The position numbers were made by a program, and so were the translations under genes. A stretch of DNA of 64,000 nucleotides from NCBI GenBank assembly GCA_016700335.1, contig CP065014.1, positions 1,153,001 to 1,217,000 on the forward strand. The letters run 5' to 3'. Of this stretch, positions 43,708 through 53,573 are shown piece by piece. Numbering within the stretch: position 1 is the first letter of the stretch; each line of letters opens with the position of its first letter. Source of the stretch: Chlorobiota bacterium (GTDB lineage Bacteria > Bacteroidota > Ignavibacteria > OLB7). The notes beneath the pieces are model-generated. The model did no database searches. It had not been told where the DNA came from and worked only from the letters and a program-made list of their open reading frames with translations.

Positions 43708-45813
43708 ATGAAAACTAGTTTTTACTTTTTACTCTCATTTTTTCTATTTGTTAATTACGCTTATTCTCAAGATACTACTTGGTTTAAAGATGTGACAGCA
43801 GCATCAAAATTAAATAGTGTTAAATCTGGTCAAATTAGTTCAGTTGATTTGAATGGAGATGATTACCCTGACTTAATTCTAACGAACCTTGCTTATGATA
43901 GAACAATGAAAACTAGAATTTATTATAACTTTGATAACCCTGATTCTTCAAACCCAAAAGCTAGAATATTTGTTGATGTAACCGATAGTATTAGTGTTTA
44001 TGTAAACAGAGATCCTGCTGTAAAGGGTAGAGTTGCTGATGTTTGGGCTACTGCTGATTTTAACAATGATGGGTATAATGATATTATAACAGGTATATTT
44101 TTTTATGATGTAAAAACTTTTAAAGACGTTGGGGATAGAGCTGAAATACTTTTAAATGATGGTACGGGTAGATACAATCTTGTTCAAAATAGTGGGTTAA
44201 ATGATTTAAATACTTTTGTTGGTGGGCTTTATGATGGTTATAATAAATACCCTTGTACTGGATATTGCTTTTTAGATTATGATCTTGATGGTAATATCGA
44301 TATTTATGTTACTGTATTTTCAGTTGATCATGGTGCAAATTTGTGGGTACCAGGTTTTTTATTAAAGGGTAACGGAGATGGTACATTCAAAGATGTTTCA
44401 GAAAGTGCTGGGCTTTATAATGTTCAAGAGCCATGTTATGGTGCAAGTATTACTGATTGGAATAATGATGGATTTCAGGATATTGTTACTTCACCTTATT
44501 GTAGAACTGATGGTACACTTTGGAAAAATAATGGAAATGGAACATTTGATAACTTTACTGAAGGATCAGGTTATACTGCAACTAATGGAATGCATGGTAA
44601 TATAGATGGTGGTGGGTCTGCTCCAAATTATTTGTGGTTCCCAAGAGAAGTTTGTCAATGGGAAGCGTTACCTTGTGATTTTGATAATGATGGTGATATG
44701 GATATAGCTCAAATGCTTGTACACGGTGGTTTGGATCCTCAAGAAGCTCATTCACCTTTAACTCTTAATTCTGGAATTGATAGTTCTTATAAACTACATT
44801 GGGACTTAAATAAATTTGATAGACCGTTAATAACTGGAACTATTATTAAAAAAGATACTTTAAAAAAAGATACTTCTTGGAGCAATCAATATGGAAATTT
44901 TAGTTTAAAAAAAGGATCTATAATTTTTCTTTCAAATTATGGACATCTTGGAGACCAAGCTGGATCTTGGTTTGATATGGACGGAGATATGCTTCAAGAC
45001 TTTGTGTTAAGCACTACTGGTTATGATGCCACGAACGATAGATGTTACATTGAACATCAGAACAAAGATCATTCATTCACAGAGATTGCAAATAAATTAA
45101 AACTTAGAACTATATTAAAAGAAACTCATTCAAACAGACCTTTAGATTTTGATTTAGATGGGGATGATGATTGGTTAATTGAATATGCTCCAAGAACTGC
45201 AAATGCTAATTCAGGTAGAGTTTGGTTGTTTGAAAATAGAATAGCTGAATTAAATAATCATACATCAATCAAATTAATTGCCCCAAAAGGTTGTAATAAA
45301 AATTGTATTGGTGCAAGAATTTATGTTACTTCAGGAGGTACAACTCAAATGAGGGATATTCAATCTGGTGTTGGAAGATGGGGGATGACAAGTCCTTTTA
45401 TTCTAAATTTTGGATTAGAAAAAAATACAATTATTGATTCTATTGTTGTTAGATGGCCAAAGAAAGGGTTACCTAAAACAACAATTAAAAATCCTGCAAT
45501 TAATAAAATGTTATTGATTACTGAATCTGGACTTTCAAATGTTGATAATAAAATTGATAAAACTAGGAATTTATCTTTCTTCCCAAATCCAGCTGTTAAC
45601 TCTATTACAGCAGAATTGCCTTTTTCTTTTTTAAATAATTCGTCTCTTCTAGTATTCAATTCATTTGGCAAAAAAGTATGTGAATTAGAAGTTAAAAATT
45701 CTAATCAAAGAATTAGATTGCCAATTGAGAACTTTATATCAGGAAAATATTTTGTTAAAATTAGTGATTCAGAAGGGAAGTCTTTGGAATCTTCATTCAT
45801 AATTGAAAAATAA
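43708..45813 (+). CDS. FG-GAP/VCBS repeat protein, T9SS cargo (CRTAC1-like)
   Basis: A 701-aa secreted protein. Signal peptide 1-20, then repeated calcium-type FG-GAP/VCBS motifs such as SVDLNGDDYPDLILTNL, ADFNNDGYNDI, DYDLDGNIDIY, DWNNDGFQDI and DFDNDGDMDIA that build a beta-propeller. A C-terminal ASPIC/UnbV-like part (GARIYVTSGG, IVRWPKKG) is followed by a type IX sorting domain (FFPNPAVNSI ... GKYFVKISD). It is expected on the cell surface or outside the cell, function unknown. Confidence 0.88.
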   Translation: MKTSFYFLLSFFLFVNYAYSQDTTWFKDVTAASKLNSVKSGQISSVDLNGDDYPDLILTNLAYDRTMKTRIYYNFDNPDSSNPKARIFVDVTDSISVYVNRDPAVKGRVADVWATADFNNDGYNDIITGIFFYDVKTFKDVGDRAEILLNDGTGRYNLVQNSGLNDLNTFVGGLYDGYNKYPCTGYCFLDYDLDGNIDIYVTVFSVDHGANLWVPGFLLKGNGDGTFKDVSESAGLYNVQEPCYGASITDWNNDGFQDIVTSPYCRTDGTLWKNNGNGTFDNFTEGSGYTATNGMHGNIDGGGSAPNYLWFPREVCQWEALPCDFDNDGDMDIAQMLVHGGLDPQEAHSPLTLNSGIDSSYKLHWDLNKFDRPLITGTIIKKDTLKKDTSWSNQYGNFSLKKGSIIFLSNYGHLGDQAGSWFDMDGDMLQDFVLSTTGYDATNDRCYIEHQNKDHSFTEIANKLKLRTILKETHSNRPLDFDLDGDDDWLIEYAPRTANANSGRVWLFENRIAELNNHTSIKLIAPKGCNKNCIGARIYVTSGGTTQMRDIQSGVGRWGMTSPFILNFGLEKNTIIDSIVVRWPKKGLPKTTIKNPAINKMLLITESGLSNVDNKIDKTRNLSFFPNPAVNSITAELPFSFLNNSSLLVFNSFGKKVCELEVKNSNQRIRLPIENFISGKYFVKISDSEGKSLESSFIIEK

Positions 45814-45816
45814 TAA

Positions 45817-46686
45817 ATGATGCTTAATCAATTATTTAAACTGATTCGACCTACTCATTGGATAAAAAATGCATTTGTATTTGCAGCTTTAGTTTATAGT
45901 AAAGAGCTTTCTCAAAGTAATTTGATTTTTCAATCAGTTCTTACTTTTATTACATTTTGTTTTGTAAGTTCTAGCATTTATATCTTAAATGACATACGAG
46001 ATAAAGATTCAGATTCATTACATCCAGTAAAAAAAACTCGACCAATTGCATCTGGTAGAATTAGTATTAAAAATGCATTGTTTCTGTTAAGTATTCTATT
46101 AACTATTGCTACATTAATTTTATATTTTATTCCCTTTAATGCTGTTGTCTTCATATTAATTTATGCAGGTATTAATACAGCCTATTCATTTGGATTAAAA
46201 AATGTTGTATTATTAGATATATTTATTATTGCTGGTGGATTTATGCTTAGAATGCTTGCAGGGGCAGCTGCTATTAGTGTAGAGGTTTCTTCATGGTTAA
46301 TTATATGTACATTGTTTATATCTCTTTTTTTAGCAATTATGAAAAGAAGAGGAGAATTAAGAAAATCTTATAAAGGAAATGAAACAAGAAAAGTACTAAA
46401 AGATTATTCTGAAGAATTGATTAGAATTGTATTATCAACTTCTGTTGCTGGATCAATAATGAGTTACACCTTATATACAGTAAGCGAACATACAATTGAG
46501 TATTTCCATAGCAATAAAATGATTTTAACTGTTCCAATTGTAATGTATGGTATTTTTAGGTATATATACATTGATGAAAAACTTCAAAATTCAGAAGATA
46601 CAGTCAATGCAATTTTACAAGATAAAGGATTATTAATATGTGGATTGGTTTGGATAATTAGTACATTAGTAATCATTTATGGGTAG
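45817..46686 (+). CDS. UbiA-family prenyltransferase (decaprenyl-phosphate phosphoribosyltransferase-like)
   Basis: A 289-aa polytopic membrane enzyme with about eight helices. The start LIRPTHWIKNAFVFA, the first Asp motif NDIRDKDSD and the second region near GGFMLRMLAGA fit the UbiA subfamily that transfers phosphoribose to polyprenyl phosphate (DPPR synthase-like), as found in many bacteria outside the actinomycetes. The lipid product would feed a sugar-polymer pathway. It starts 3 nt after the T9SS protein. Confidence 0.82.
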   Translation: MMLNQLFKLIRPTHWIKNAFVFAALVYSKELSQSNLIFQSVLTFITFCFVSSSIYILNDIRDKDSDSLHPVKKTRPIASGRISIKNALFLLSILLTIATLILYFIPFNAVVFILIYAGINTAYSFGLKNVVLLDIFIIAGGFMLRMLAGAAAISVEVSSWLIICTLFISLFLAIMKRRGELRKSYKGNETRKVLKDYSEELIRIVLSTSVAGSIMSYTLYTVSEHTIEYFHSNKMILTVPIVMYGIFRYIYIDEKLQNSEDTVNAILQDKGLLICGLVWIISTLVIIYG

Positions 46687-46809
46687 TTATTTTTAATCAA
46701 TAAATTATCAAAAAGAAAATATAATCTCAGTTAATTTCATTATTTATTTTTTAAAAATTAACATTTTTAATTAACAAATTTATTTTTAAATATATTTTTA
46801 TACATCAGA

Positions 46810-47775
46810 ATGGATTTCCATTTATTAGTTACAAACATTACAAACCCAACTTTACTTTTCTTTATATTAGGTATTGTTGCAACACTTGTAAAAAGTGATC
46901 TTGAAATTCCTGCCTCAACAAGTAAATTTATTTCAATATATCTTTTATTTTCGATTGGATTTAAAGGTGGACAAGAATTAGCAATAAGTACATTTAATAC
47001 AGAGATAATTTATTCTATTTTATACGGTTTGTTTATTGCTTCAATCATTCCAATTTATGTTTTTTTTATTTTAAAGAAAAAAATGGATATAAGCAATGCT
47101 GTAGCAGTTGCATCAGCTTATGGTTCAGTTAGTGCTGTTACTTTCGTTTCAGCAGTTGCATTTTTAGAAGCTCAAACAATAACATATAATGGACATATGG
47201 TTGCTGTTATGGCATTGATGGAATCTCCAGCAATAATTGTAGGAGTAATTTTAATGATGAAATTTGATAAATCATCAAATGAAAATACTAAACTTGGAAG
47301 CATTATTAAGCATTCAATAACTAACGGAAGTGTATTGATAATTTTAGGTAGTTTAATCATTGGGTTAATTGCAGATACCAAACAAGCAGAAGGAATTAAG
47401 CCATTTACAAATGATATATTCAAAGGGTTCTTAGCAATTTTCTTACTTGAAATGGGAATGGTTACTGCATCTAGATTTTCAGCATTTAAAAAGTATGGTT
47501 TATTTCTAACACTTTTTGCAATAATTGTTCCATTAATAAATGGAAGTTTGGTTGCAATGTTAAGTTCAATTGTAACTAATAATCCTGGCAATAGATTTAT
47601 TTTTGCAATTCTTGCTGCAAGTGCTTCTTATATAGCAGTTCCAGCAGCTATGCGCTTGGTGGCACCTAAATCAGATCCTGGACTCTTTATGACCATGGCA
47701 TTAGGAATTACATTCCCATTCAATATAACAATTGGTATGCCAATTTATTACTCAATTATTAACCACTTCAGTTAA
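46810..47775 (+). CDS. SbtA-type sodium-dependent bicarbonate transporter family
   Basis: A 321-aa membrane protein with about ten helices that matches the SbtA (formerly DUF897) family: LFFILGIVATLVKSDLEIP near the start, SIGFKGGQELA, SAYGSVSAVTF and a duplicated second half with LLEMGMVTASR. SbtA imports bicarbonate with sodium in cyanobacteria; in heterotrophs such homologues may feed carboxylases. No SbtB-type PII partner is adjacent. Confidence 0.85.
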   Translation: MDFHLLVTNITNPTLLFFILGIVATLVKSDLEIPASTSKFISIYLLFSIGFKGGQELAISTFNTEIIYSILYGLFIASIIPIYVFFILKKKMDISNAVAVASAYGSVSAVTFVSAVAFLEAQTITYNGHMVAVMALMESPAIIVGVILMMKFDKSSNENTKLGSIIKHSITNGSVLIILGSLIIGLIADTKQAEGIKPFTNDIFKGFLAIFLLEMGMVTASRFSAFKKYGLFLTLFAIIVPLINGSLVAMLSSIVTNNPGNRFIFAILAASASYIAVPAAMRLVAPKSDPGLFMTMALGITFPFNITIGMPIYYSIINHFS

Positions 47776-47784
47776 ATTAAATCA

Positions 47785-49389
47785 ATGAATTTTAATGTAA
47801 AAAAATTGTATCAAATTCATAATAAATTCGGTTTGAATTTTTATCATGAAAAGTTTAATTTAATACATAAAATATCATTTATTAAGTTTAATGAAAATAC
47901 TAATTTAATTGATTATCATAATGTTTTATTATTTATTATATCACATCCTGAGAATAAGCAATTAAATCTTATTGCAGAAAACGAATTAAATCGAATTTCA
48001 ATATATTTAAGAAAAACTCAACATGGTTATAATGAAAAATATTTAAATTCAGGTTTGCCTTATACTCAAATGAGTACAAGATTCTCACAAGAAATGTTTC
48101 AGTGGTTAATCAAACAAAAAGGATGTAAGTTAACAATTGATTCCTTTGATAAAACTGGGATTGATTTAAACACTTTTTTAAACTTAACTCTCCCAAACAT
48201 ATTAAAAGAAGAAACAACTTCGGAACTTTCAAATGAATTATTGCTAAATTCACTTGGCTTAAATGATCTAAAAAAATTAACTTTTTTACTAAATGAATTT
48301 GAAAAATTGAATTCACTTTTATTGATTAAAGATCATGTTTGGAATTCGTTAAAATTATTTGTAAACATTAAATTCATAAATTTAGAGTACTCAATAAGTT
48401 ATAATAGATTTTCACCAAAACAAATATTTTATCAAACTGAGATATTGAAAAATTTTGATGAAAAGAACATATTCAAATCTAAATTAAGTCCACCTAAGAT
48501 TTTAAATGTTAAGCAAAAACAAGCTTTAGTTGAAGTAATTAAAAAATCAATGGTTCTAACCATGAGAGAAACAGATCCATCTACTTTCATGGATGAATCT
48601 TCATTAAGAATTTATGAATTAGAAAGAGGAATTTCAATTGCTATATACGGAATGAATTCAAACAGACAACTTCCATTACAATCTTATATTGGTTATACAT
48701 TATTTAAAAATGGAATACCGATTTCTTATGGTGGTGGATGGGTGTTTGGTAAAAGTGCTTTGTTTGGAATAAATATTTTTGAGGCATTTAGAGGGGGTGA
48801 ATCTGGTTTTATTATGTGTCAACTTTTAAGGGTTTACATCCAAGTTTTTAATTTAAAGTACATTGAGGTTGAATCATATCAATTTGGTAATGGCAACCCT
48901 GACGGAATCAAATCTGGTGCATTTTGGTTCTATTATAAATTTGGTTTCAGACCGATAAATTCTGAGATTGAAAAATTAGCAAAAAAAGAATTTGTTAAAA
49001 TTAAAAAAAACAATATTTATAGATCAAATGAAAGAACATTATTGAAGCTTTCAGAATGTAATTTAGCCCTAAATTTAGGAAAATCAATCCCTGTAAAAAG
49101 GATTGATATTTCTAACAAAATTATATCTTTAATAGCCAAAAAATACAAGGGAGATAATTTAACAGCAGTTTCAGATTCGATTAAAGAATTTTCAAATAAA
49201 ACAAATTTGAATATCAAATATTGCAATAAGAATATTAATATTGTGGAGGAATTTGCTTTGTGGGTAAAAGCATTTAATATTACTGATAAAAATTTATTGA
49301 AATTATTTGTTAAAATGGTTAAAGAAAAACCTAAAAGTCCATATAATTATAATAAATTAGTTGTTAAAGTTTTAGATAAAACAATTTAG
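47785..49389 (+). CDS. Hypothetical protein with GNAT-like C-terminal part
   Basis: Unrecognised 534-aa protein, no signal or membrane helix, high in Asn, Lys, Ile and Leu. The stretch about 280-395 looks like an acetyltransferase fold: SIAIYGMNSNRQLPLQSYIGYT, then FRGGESGFIMCQLLRVY as a candidate acetyl-CoA loop and helix, and FWFYYKFGFRPI, comparable to the FYEKLGF motif of GNATs. The rest is helical. It follows the SbtA gene by 9 nt and overlaps the end of the convergent gene by 4 nt. Confidence 0.6.
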   Translation: MNFNVKKLYQIHNKFGLNFYHEKFNLIHKISFIKFNENTNLIDYHNVLLFIISHPENKQLNLIAENELNRISIYLRKTQHGYNEKYLNSGLPYTQMSTRFSQEMFQWLIKQKGCKLTIDSFDKTGIDLNTFLNLTLPNILKEETTSELSNELLLNSLGLNDLKKLTFLLNEFEKLNSLLLIKDHVWNSLKLFVNIKFINLEYSISYNRFSPKQIFYQTEILKNFDEKNIFKSKLSPPKILNVKQKQALVEVIKKSMVLTMRETDPSTFMDESSLRIYELERGISIAIYGMNSNRQLPLQSYIGYTLFKNGIPISYGGGWVFGKSALFGINIFEAFRGGESGFIMCQLLRVYIQVFNLKYIEVESYQFGNGNPDGIKSGAFWFYYKFGFRPINSEIEKLAKKEFVKIKKNNIYRSNERTLLKLSECNLALNLGKSIPVKRIDISNKIISLIAKKYKGDNLTAVSDSIKEFSNKTNLNIKYCNKNINIVEEFALWVKAFNITDKNLLKLFVKMVKEKPKSPYNYNKLVVKVLDKTI

Positions 49390-50036
49390 CAATTATACAT
49401 TTTAAATGAATCCCAATTTACTCCAATTCTGAAAGTTTGGTAAATTCTTCCATTTTCTAAATTGCTTCCAAAGTGCTTAGTTGCTGAATGAAATGCCCCA
49501 GAAGGGTAAGCAACCATTCTATTAAAAAAATTACCAACTCTATCAATCTCAATCCATTTACTCCTATTTGTACTATCTTTAACTAACATATCTCTTATTG
49601 AATTAATATTCAAATTAAGTCTTTTAGAATCCATGGTAGTTGGTGGATTAATTAATTTTGTTTCCTTATGCATCCATAATGAAGTTCCGCAATCAATTGG
49701 CATTCCTTTTGTTAAATAGATTAATACTGTTATATCGTTATATGGTTCATCAGAATGAACCCCTGGAATTTCCTTTTTAACTCCTTTAGAAAAACCTTGA
49801 TAGAATACTCCATTCTCCTCTATAGGATCAGTATCCCATCTAATGATTTTTATACCTAAAATTTTTTCTAATTTTAGTTTTATCCCAAGTTCATGAAACA
49901 CACTTTTACTCCTATAACCTGTAACATGATTTGGTTTGTAAAACTCTGAAGTATTGGCAATATTTACTACTTCATCTGGGTTTGAATAAAAGTAATCTTT
50001 TACTAAAAGAAAACGTTTGTAATCCTGTTTAGACAT
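49386..50036 (-). CDS. 2OG-Fe(II) oxygenase-like protein (DUF6445-type)
   Basis: A 216-aa protein that looks like a double-stranded beta-helix oxygenase. The HxD pair is His and Asp in VHSDEPYNDITVLIYLT and the distal His is in YPSGAFHSATKHFG, followed by an Arg-containing strand (TFRIGVNW) that could bind the co-substrate carboxylate. GGTSLW-like position is CGTSLWMHKET. It is similar in order to DUF6445 proteins, some of which are found with oligosaccharide or peptide modification genes. Substrate unknown. Confidence 0.65.
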   Translation of the reverse strand: MSKQDYKRFLLVKDYFYSNPDEVVNIANTSEFYKPNHVTGYRSKSVFHELGIKLKLEKILGIKIIRWDTDPIEENGVFYQGFSKGVKKEIPGVHSDEPYNDITVLIYLTKGMPIDCGTSLWMHKETKLINPPTTMDSKRLNLNINSIRDMLVKDSTNRSKWIEIDRVGNFFNRMVAYPSGAFHSATKHFGSNLENGRIYQTFRIGVNWDSFKMYNC

Positions 50037-50240
50037 ATCTTTATAACTAATTATAGAATTAACTTAACAGTTAAAATATTTAAACAAATAATATAATATG
50101 AATTAAATAATCCGCATAATAATTAATATTTACAAAACATATCAAACAATCAAAGTTTAATTATTATTTTTTTTAAAACTTTAATTATAATTTGTAAATA
50201 TCATAATATTAATAATTTTAGATATAAGAATTTCATATAC

Positions 50241-52730
50241 TTAATTTACTAATCTAAAACTTGCATGGAGTTTTGCATTGGTCCAATTTATTGTACTTAT
50301 GGTTCTGTACTCATATTCACCTGAAATTAATAATCTTAATGAATATGAGTTAATTTTAATATGGTTTTGAATATCATTTCCACTAAATTCACCCATAACT
50401 AACGTATTACTTAATATTTCTAATGGTATATTGTTCAAACTGATATTGTAAATTGATTCACTAAATACTCTCCCATCATCTAATTTAACAGTAATTTTAT
50501 AAGATATCTCCATAGTTTTAACTGTCTCTTTAATACTATCTATTACTCCAGAAATACTAGCAACTACTTTTGTATCAAATCCTGTTATTAAATCTTCCTG
50601 CCAATTTGTAGAAAATTTATCTTTATCCCAGTTAATTTTTGAAAGTGATTTAGAAGATTGGCTTTGATTTGTAGCACCTATGTTATTTAATGGATCTCCA
50701 TTACTAAGCCTAATTGGCCAATCATCTAAATTTGTTGATCCATCTTTCAATTGGTATAATCCTCCCCAAGTTATGTTAGTTGATCTTAATATATCCATAA
50801 AACTACTCCCAATATTAGCATTAACTTTACCTTGCAAAGCAATTTTACCAGTTGTGTTATTATATATTTTCAGCTCAATAACATAAGAGCCAACATTCTC
50901 GAATTTATGTTCAATTGTGCTATCATTTAATACTGTAATTGGTTCTGTTTCATCTCCAAAATTCCAGACATATTTTACATTTGTTGGTGCAGTTTTATTA
51001 GTTTTAGCTACAAATTTATAATCTATATTTGGCAAACCATTTGTATCTATTGGTGCTCCATTTTTTTCTGTTGTTTTAATTTCAAGTGATTGTTTGTAAA
51101 TAGTTATCCATTTGAAATCTACAAATTTTTGTGTATAAGTAGTTGGATTATCCAAAAACCCATTCCTCCAAGAAAAAATGTACAAGCCAATTCTATTCTC
51201 ACCTGGTGATAATGCTTTTTTAAGTTTTGTTTGAGCTAGTTTTGATCCAGTTCCAAAAACTGATGCAATATCACCATTTTCATTATAAGCATTAAGTCCA
51301 ATAAATTTTTTGTTATCACGATTAAAAGATACATCAGCAGTAGGGCAAACAACTTCAAGAACAACAGAATCAGCATCGGTATTTAGAGTATCTCCTAATT
51401 CATAACCAGTTCCATCATCAACCCAAATTTGATAAGCAGGAAAAGCATTTGGATTAACTTTACCAATAGTTCCATTCTGAAATTCCTGCCATCTATTACC
51501 AATTACATCCCAATTTATAAGAGCAGTTTTTGCATAATATGATATAAATTTATATGGATGTGGTGCATCAGTTGCATTAGCTTTCCCCATATAAGGATTA
51601 TATTTTTTAGTATTCCAATCAAAAGTAATTTCTTGAGGAATACCAGGGAAATTAGGATCAGCAATAGAAATCTTGCCAGAGTTGTAATCAACACTATAAG
51701 CAGTTAAAGCATGTCCGCCTAACGAGCTCTTTCCATTAACAACATTGAGATTCCAAATAGCAACAAATTGAGGTTCTCCAGTTAAAACCATAGCATAAGC
51801 TAAAGCCTTAAATTTAAGTTCATCAAAACTTGTATTAGTATCAATGTAGTTTCTTTGATTATTAAAATTCCAAGAATCAAAGTCAATATCTTCTTGAACA
51901 ACAGAAGCAAATCTGAAACCTTTGGGATTATCTTGCCATAACTTATCATTAGATAAATTAACTTTATCGTATTTGTGATAAAGATTCCCTTGAGATTTTT
52001 TCTGTTCATAATAATACCACATAGAAGTCATAGTTTGCCCAGCACAATGCCCACCAGGAGCAAGGTAAGAACCATAGTTAACAAATTCCCAATCATCAAC
52101 CTTAGGTTTATACCCAGAAGAAATAATAGGGGTTGCTTTTAAAGTAGATTCTTTAATAGAGCTAATAACTAAATTTGAAAAAGATTCAAGATTATTGTTA
52201 GAAGCAATTTTATACAATCCGTTGTTAAGAGTTGATGAAGCAAAATGTCTTGTAGCAATAGTTACAGAATTAGAATCAAAACTGATAATAGGCAAACCTT
52301 CAAGTTTGCCAGACTTTTCATCATAAAAGAAACCCATAGCAAATGATCCAGAAGGAACTTTGCAAGGAACTTTGATAATCATAATATCATTTGAATAACC
52401 ACCGTTATTAGAAATTTTAATTAATGGAGAAATAGGATTAAAATTTGCACCAAAAGAATGTTTAATAATATTTGCATAAGAGATATTAAAATTCTTATCA
52501 ATAGTATAAGCAACAGAAGGTACAGTAATTTTCAAACCATTTATAGAAGAGTCACCACTTTTCACAGAAATAACTCCTCCGCCAGTTGGGACAGAAATCT
52601 GATTAATAGGAATGAAAGTGCCAATGGAAATAGAACCAGAGTTATCATTAGGACCAACGCTACTTTCTTGACAACTAGAAAATAAAAAGAGAGAAATAGA
52701 AAACAAAAAAATCGAAAAAAGATGTTTCAT
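50241..52730 (-). CDS. Large lipoprotein with papain-fold peptidase-like and PKD domains
   Basis: An 829-aa lipoprotein (signal peptide, Cys20 in SSC). An N-terminal beta-rich part (about 30-190) is followed by a region (about 215-400) with a peptidase-C39/papain-like order: GGHCAGQTMTSMWYY with a candidate nucleophile Cys, GGHALTAYSVDY with the His, and IADPN with the Asp/Asn. A PKD domain (about 560-635; YVWNFGDET ... YVIELKIYN) and a C-terminal beta domain follow. Probably a surface or periplasmic protease-like or carbohydrate-binding protein. Activity is unproven. Confidence 0.75.
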   Translation of the reverse strand: MKHLFSIFLFSISLFLFSSCQESSVGPNDNSGSISIGTFIPINQISVPTGGGVISVKSGDSSINGLKITVPSVAYTIDKNFNISYANIIKHSFGANFNPISPLIKISNNGGYSNDIMIIKVPCKVPSGSFAMGFFYDEKSGKLEGLPIISFDSNSVTIATRHFASSTLNNGLYKIASNNNLESFSNLVISSIKESTLKATPIISSGYKPKVDDWEFVNYGSYLAPGGHCAGQTMTSMWYYYEQKKSQGNLYHKYDKVNLSNDKLWQDNPKGFRFASVVQEDIDFDSWNFNNQRNYIDTNTSFDELKFKALAYAMVLTGEPQFVAIWNLNVVNGKSSLGGHALTAYSVDYNSGKISIADPNFPGIPQEITFDWNTKKYNPYMGKANATDAPHPYKFISYYAKTALINWDVIGNRWQEFQNGTIGKVNPNAFPAYQIWVDDGTGYELGDTLNTDADSVVLEVVCPTADVSFNRDNKKFIGLNAYNENGDIASVFGTGSKLAQTKLKKALSPGENRIGLYIFSWRNGFLDNPTTYTQKFVDFKWITIYKQSLEIKTTEKNGAPIDTNGLPNIDYKFVAKTNKTAPTNVKYVWNFGDETEPITVLNDSTIEHKFENVGSYVIELKIYNNTTGKIALQGKVNANIGSSFMDILRSTNITWGGLYQLKDGSTNLDDWPIRLSNGDPLNNIGATNQSQSSKSLSKINWDKDKFSTNWQEDLITGFDTKVVASISGVIDSIKETVKTMEISYKITVKLDDGRVFSESIYNISLNNIPLEILSNTLVMGEFSGNDIQNHIKINSYSLRLLISGEYEYRTISTINWTNAKLHASFRLVN

Positions 52731-53079
52731 ATAATTAAAAAATTAATAATAATTCAATAAATTTCTTACCATTCAAAATTATTTAAAATCATAAAAAATA
52801 AATATGATATATATCATATAAAAGAATGATAAAAATCATTTTCTATTTCATTTAATTCTAGAAATTAAATAGTATTAAATTACCATTTTTACGATTGAGA
52901 TTTTGAAAAATATATTTAAAAGTCAAAACTGATTTTATGTAAAAAATGTTTTTTATTAATGTAAATGGTTATTTTATTTAACTAGTAAAATCTATTAATC
53001 GAAAAAAATTCTAATAAATAAATTAGAATTCATAATTTTATATGATATCTAATATTGTTTAAAACTAATCCCAAAAAAG
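52731..53079. other. Gene-free AT-rich stretch
   Basis: Between the 829-aa lipoprotein and the decayed rhodanese gene. It is strongly AT-rich, with short near-repeats of gatatatatcat type around 52801-52820. I see no RNA gene, no clear terminator and no supported ORF. It may contain promoters for both divergent neighbours. Confidence 0.5.
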
Positions 53080-53528
53080 ATGAATTTAATTTGTAAAAAG
53101 TTAATTTTAGTAATATTGATTTTTCAGATTTATAGATGTAAAACTGAAATTTAAACTGAAGGAATTAAGTCTTCTTAATATGGAGAAGAGCAATTAAATT
53201 CTATTGTAAATTTAACCCCCAAAGGAGTTTCAAGCTCAAAAATTAGAGAATAAAGATTTGGTAAATATAGACGGAAGAACTCAAGATGAACTAACAGAAA
53301 CTGGATTTATTGAGAGAGCATTTAATATTGATATTAGTTCAACAAGTTTTATTGAAGAAATTAAAAAGTTAAATATTGACAAAACTTATGTGGTTTTATT
53401 GCAAAAGTGGAACCAGTAGTAGAAGAGCAATTATTGAGATGAAAAAAATTGGTAAATATAAAGTTTCAAATTTAGAAGGTGGAATATCTTCTTGGTTATC
53501 TGAAAATCTACCAGTTGTAAAAAATAAA
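53080..53528 (+). pseudogene. Decayed rhodanese-like lipoprotein gene
   Basis: The ATG at 53080 opens a signal peptide with lipobox-like IYRC, then two in-frame TAA codons (53152 and 53176). Coding sense continues (YGEEQLNSIVNLTP) to a CCCCC run at 53216-53220, where a -1 shift restores PKEFQAQKLENKDLVNIDGRT and FNIDIS. A second shift near 53392-53400 gives YCKSGTSSRRA, the rhodanese active-site loop with Cys, and LEGGISSWLSENLPV before the stop at 53526-53528. The order matches a single-domain rhodanese throughout. Inactivated by at least four lesions, unless these are sequencing errors. Confidence 0.8.
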
Positions 53529-53530
53529 TA

Positions 53531-53560
53531 AAAAAAAGGCTTAATTAAATTAAGCCTTTG
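53531..53560 (-). terminator. Terminator of the M29 aminopeptidase gene
   Basis: A 10-bp stem (53535-53544 with 53550-53559) with a 5-nt loop. On the minus strand it is followed by a T run (seven T), placing it 14 nt after the aminopeptidase stop codon. Confidence 0.78.
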
Positions 53561-53573
53561 TGAAATATTTTTA

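Noticed and set aside
45360..45671. Minus-strand open frame opposite the T9SS sorting domain
   Set aside because: Antisense to a clear FG-GAP/T9SS protein; no domain of its own.
52801..52820. Possible CRISPR or phage attachment repeat in the gene-free stretch
   Set aside because: Only short AT dinucleotide-like palindromes; no regular repeat and spacer pattern and no integrase nearby.
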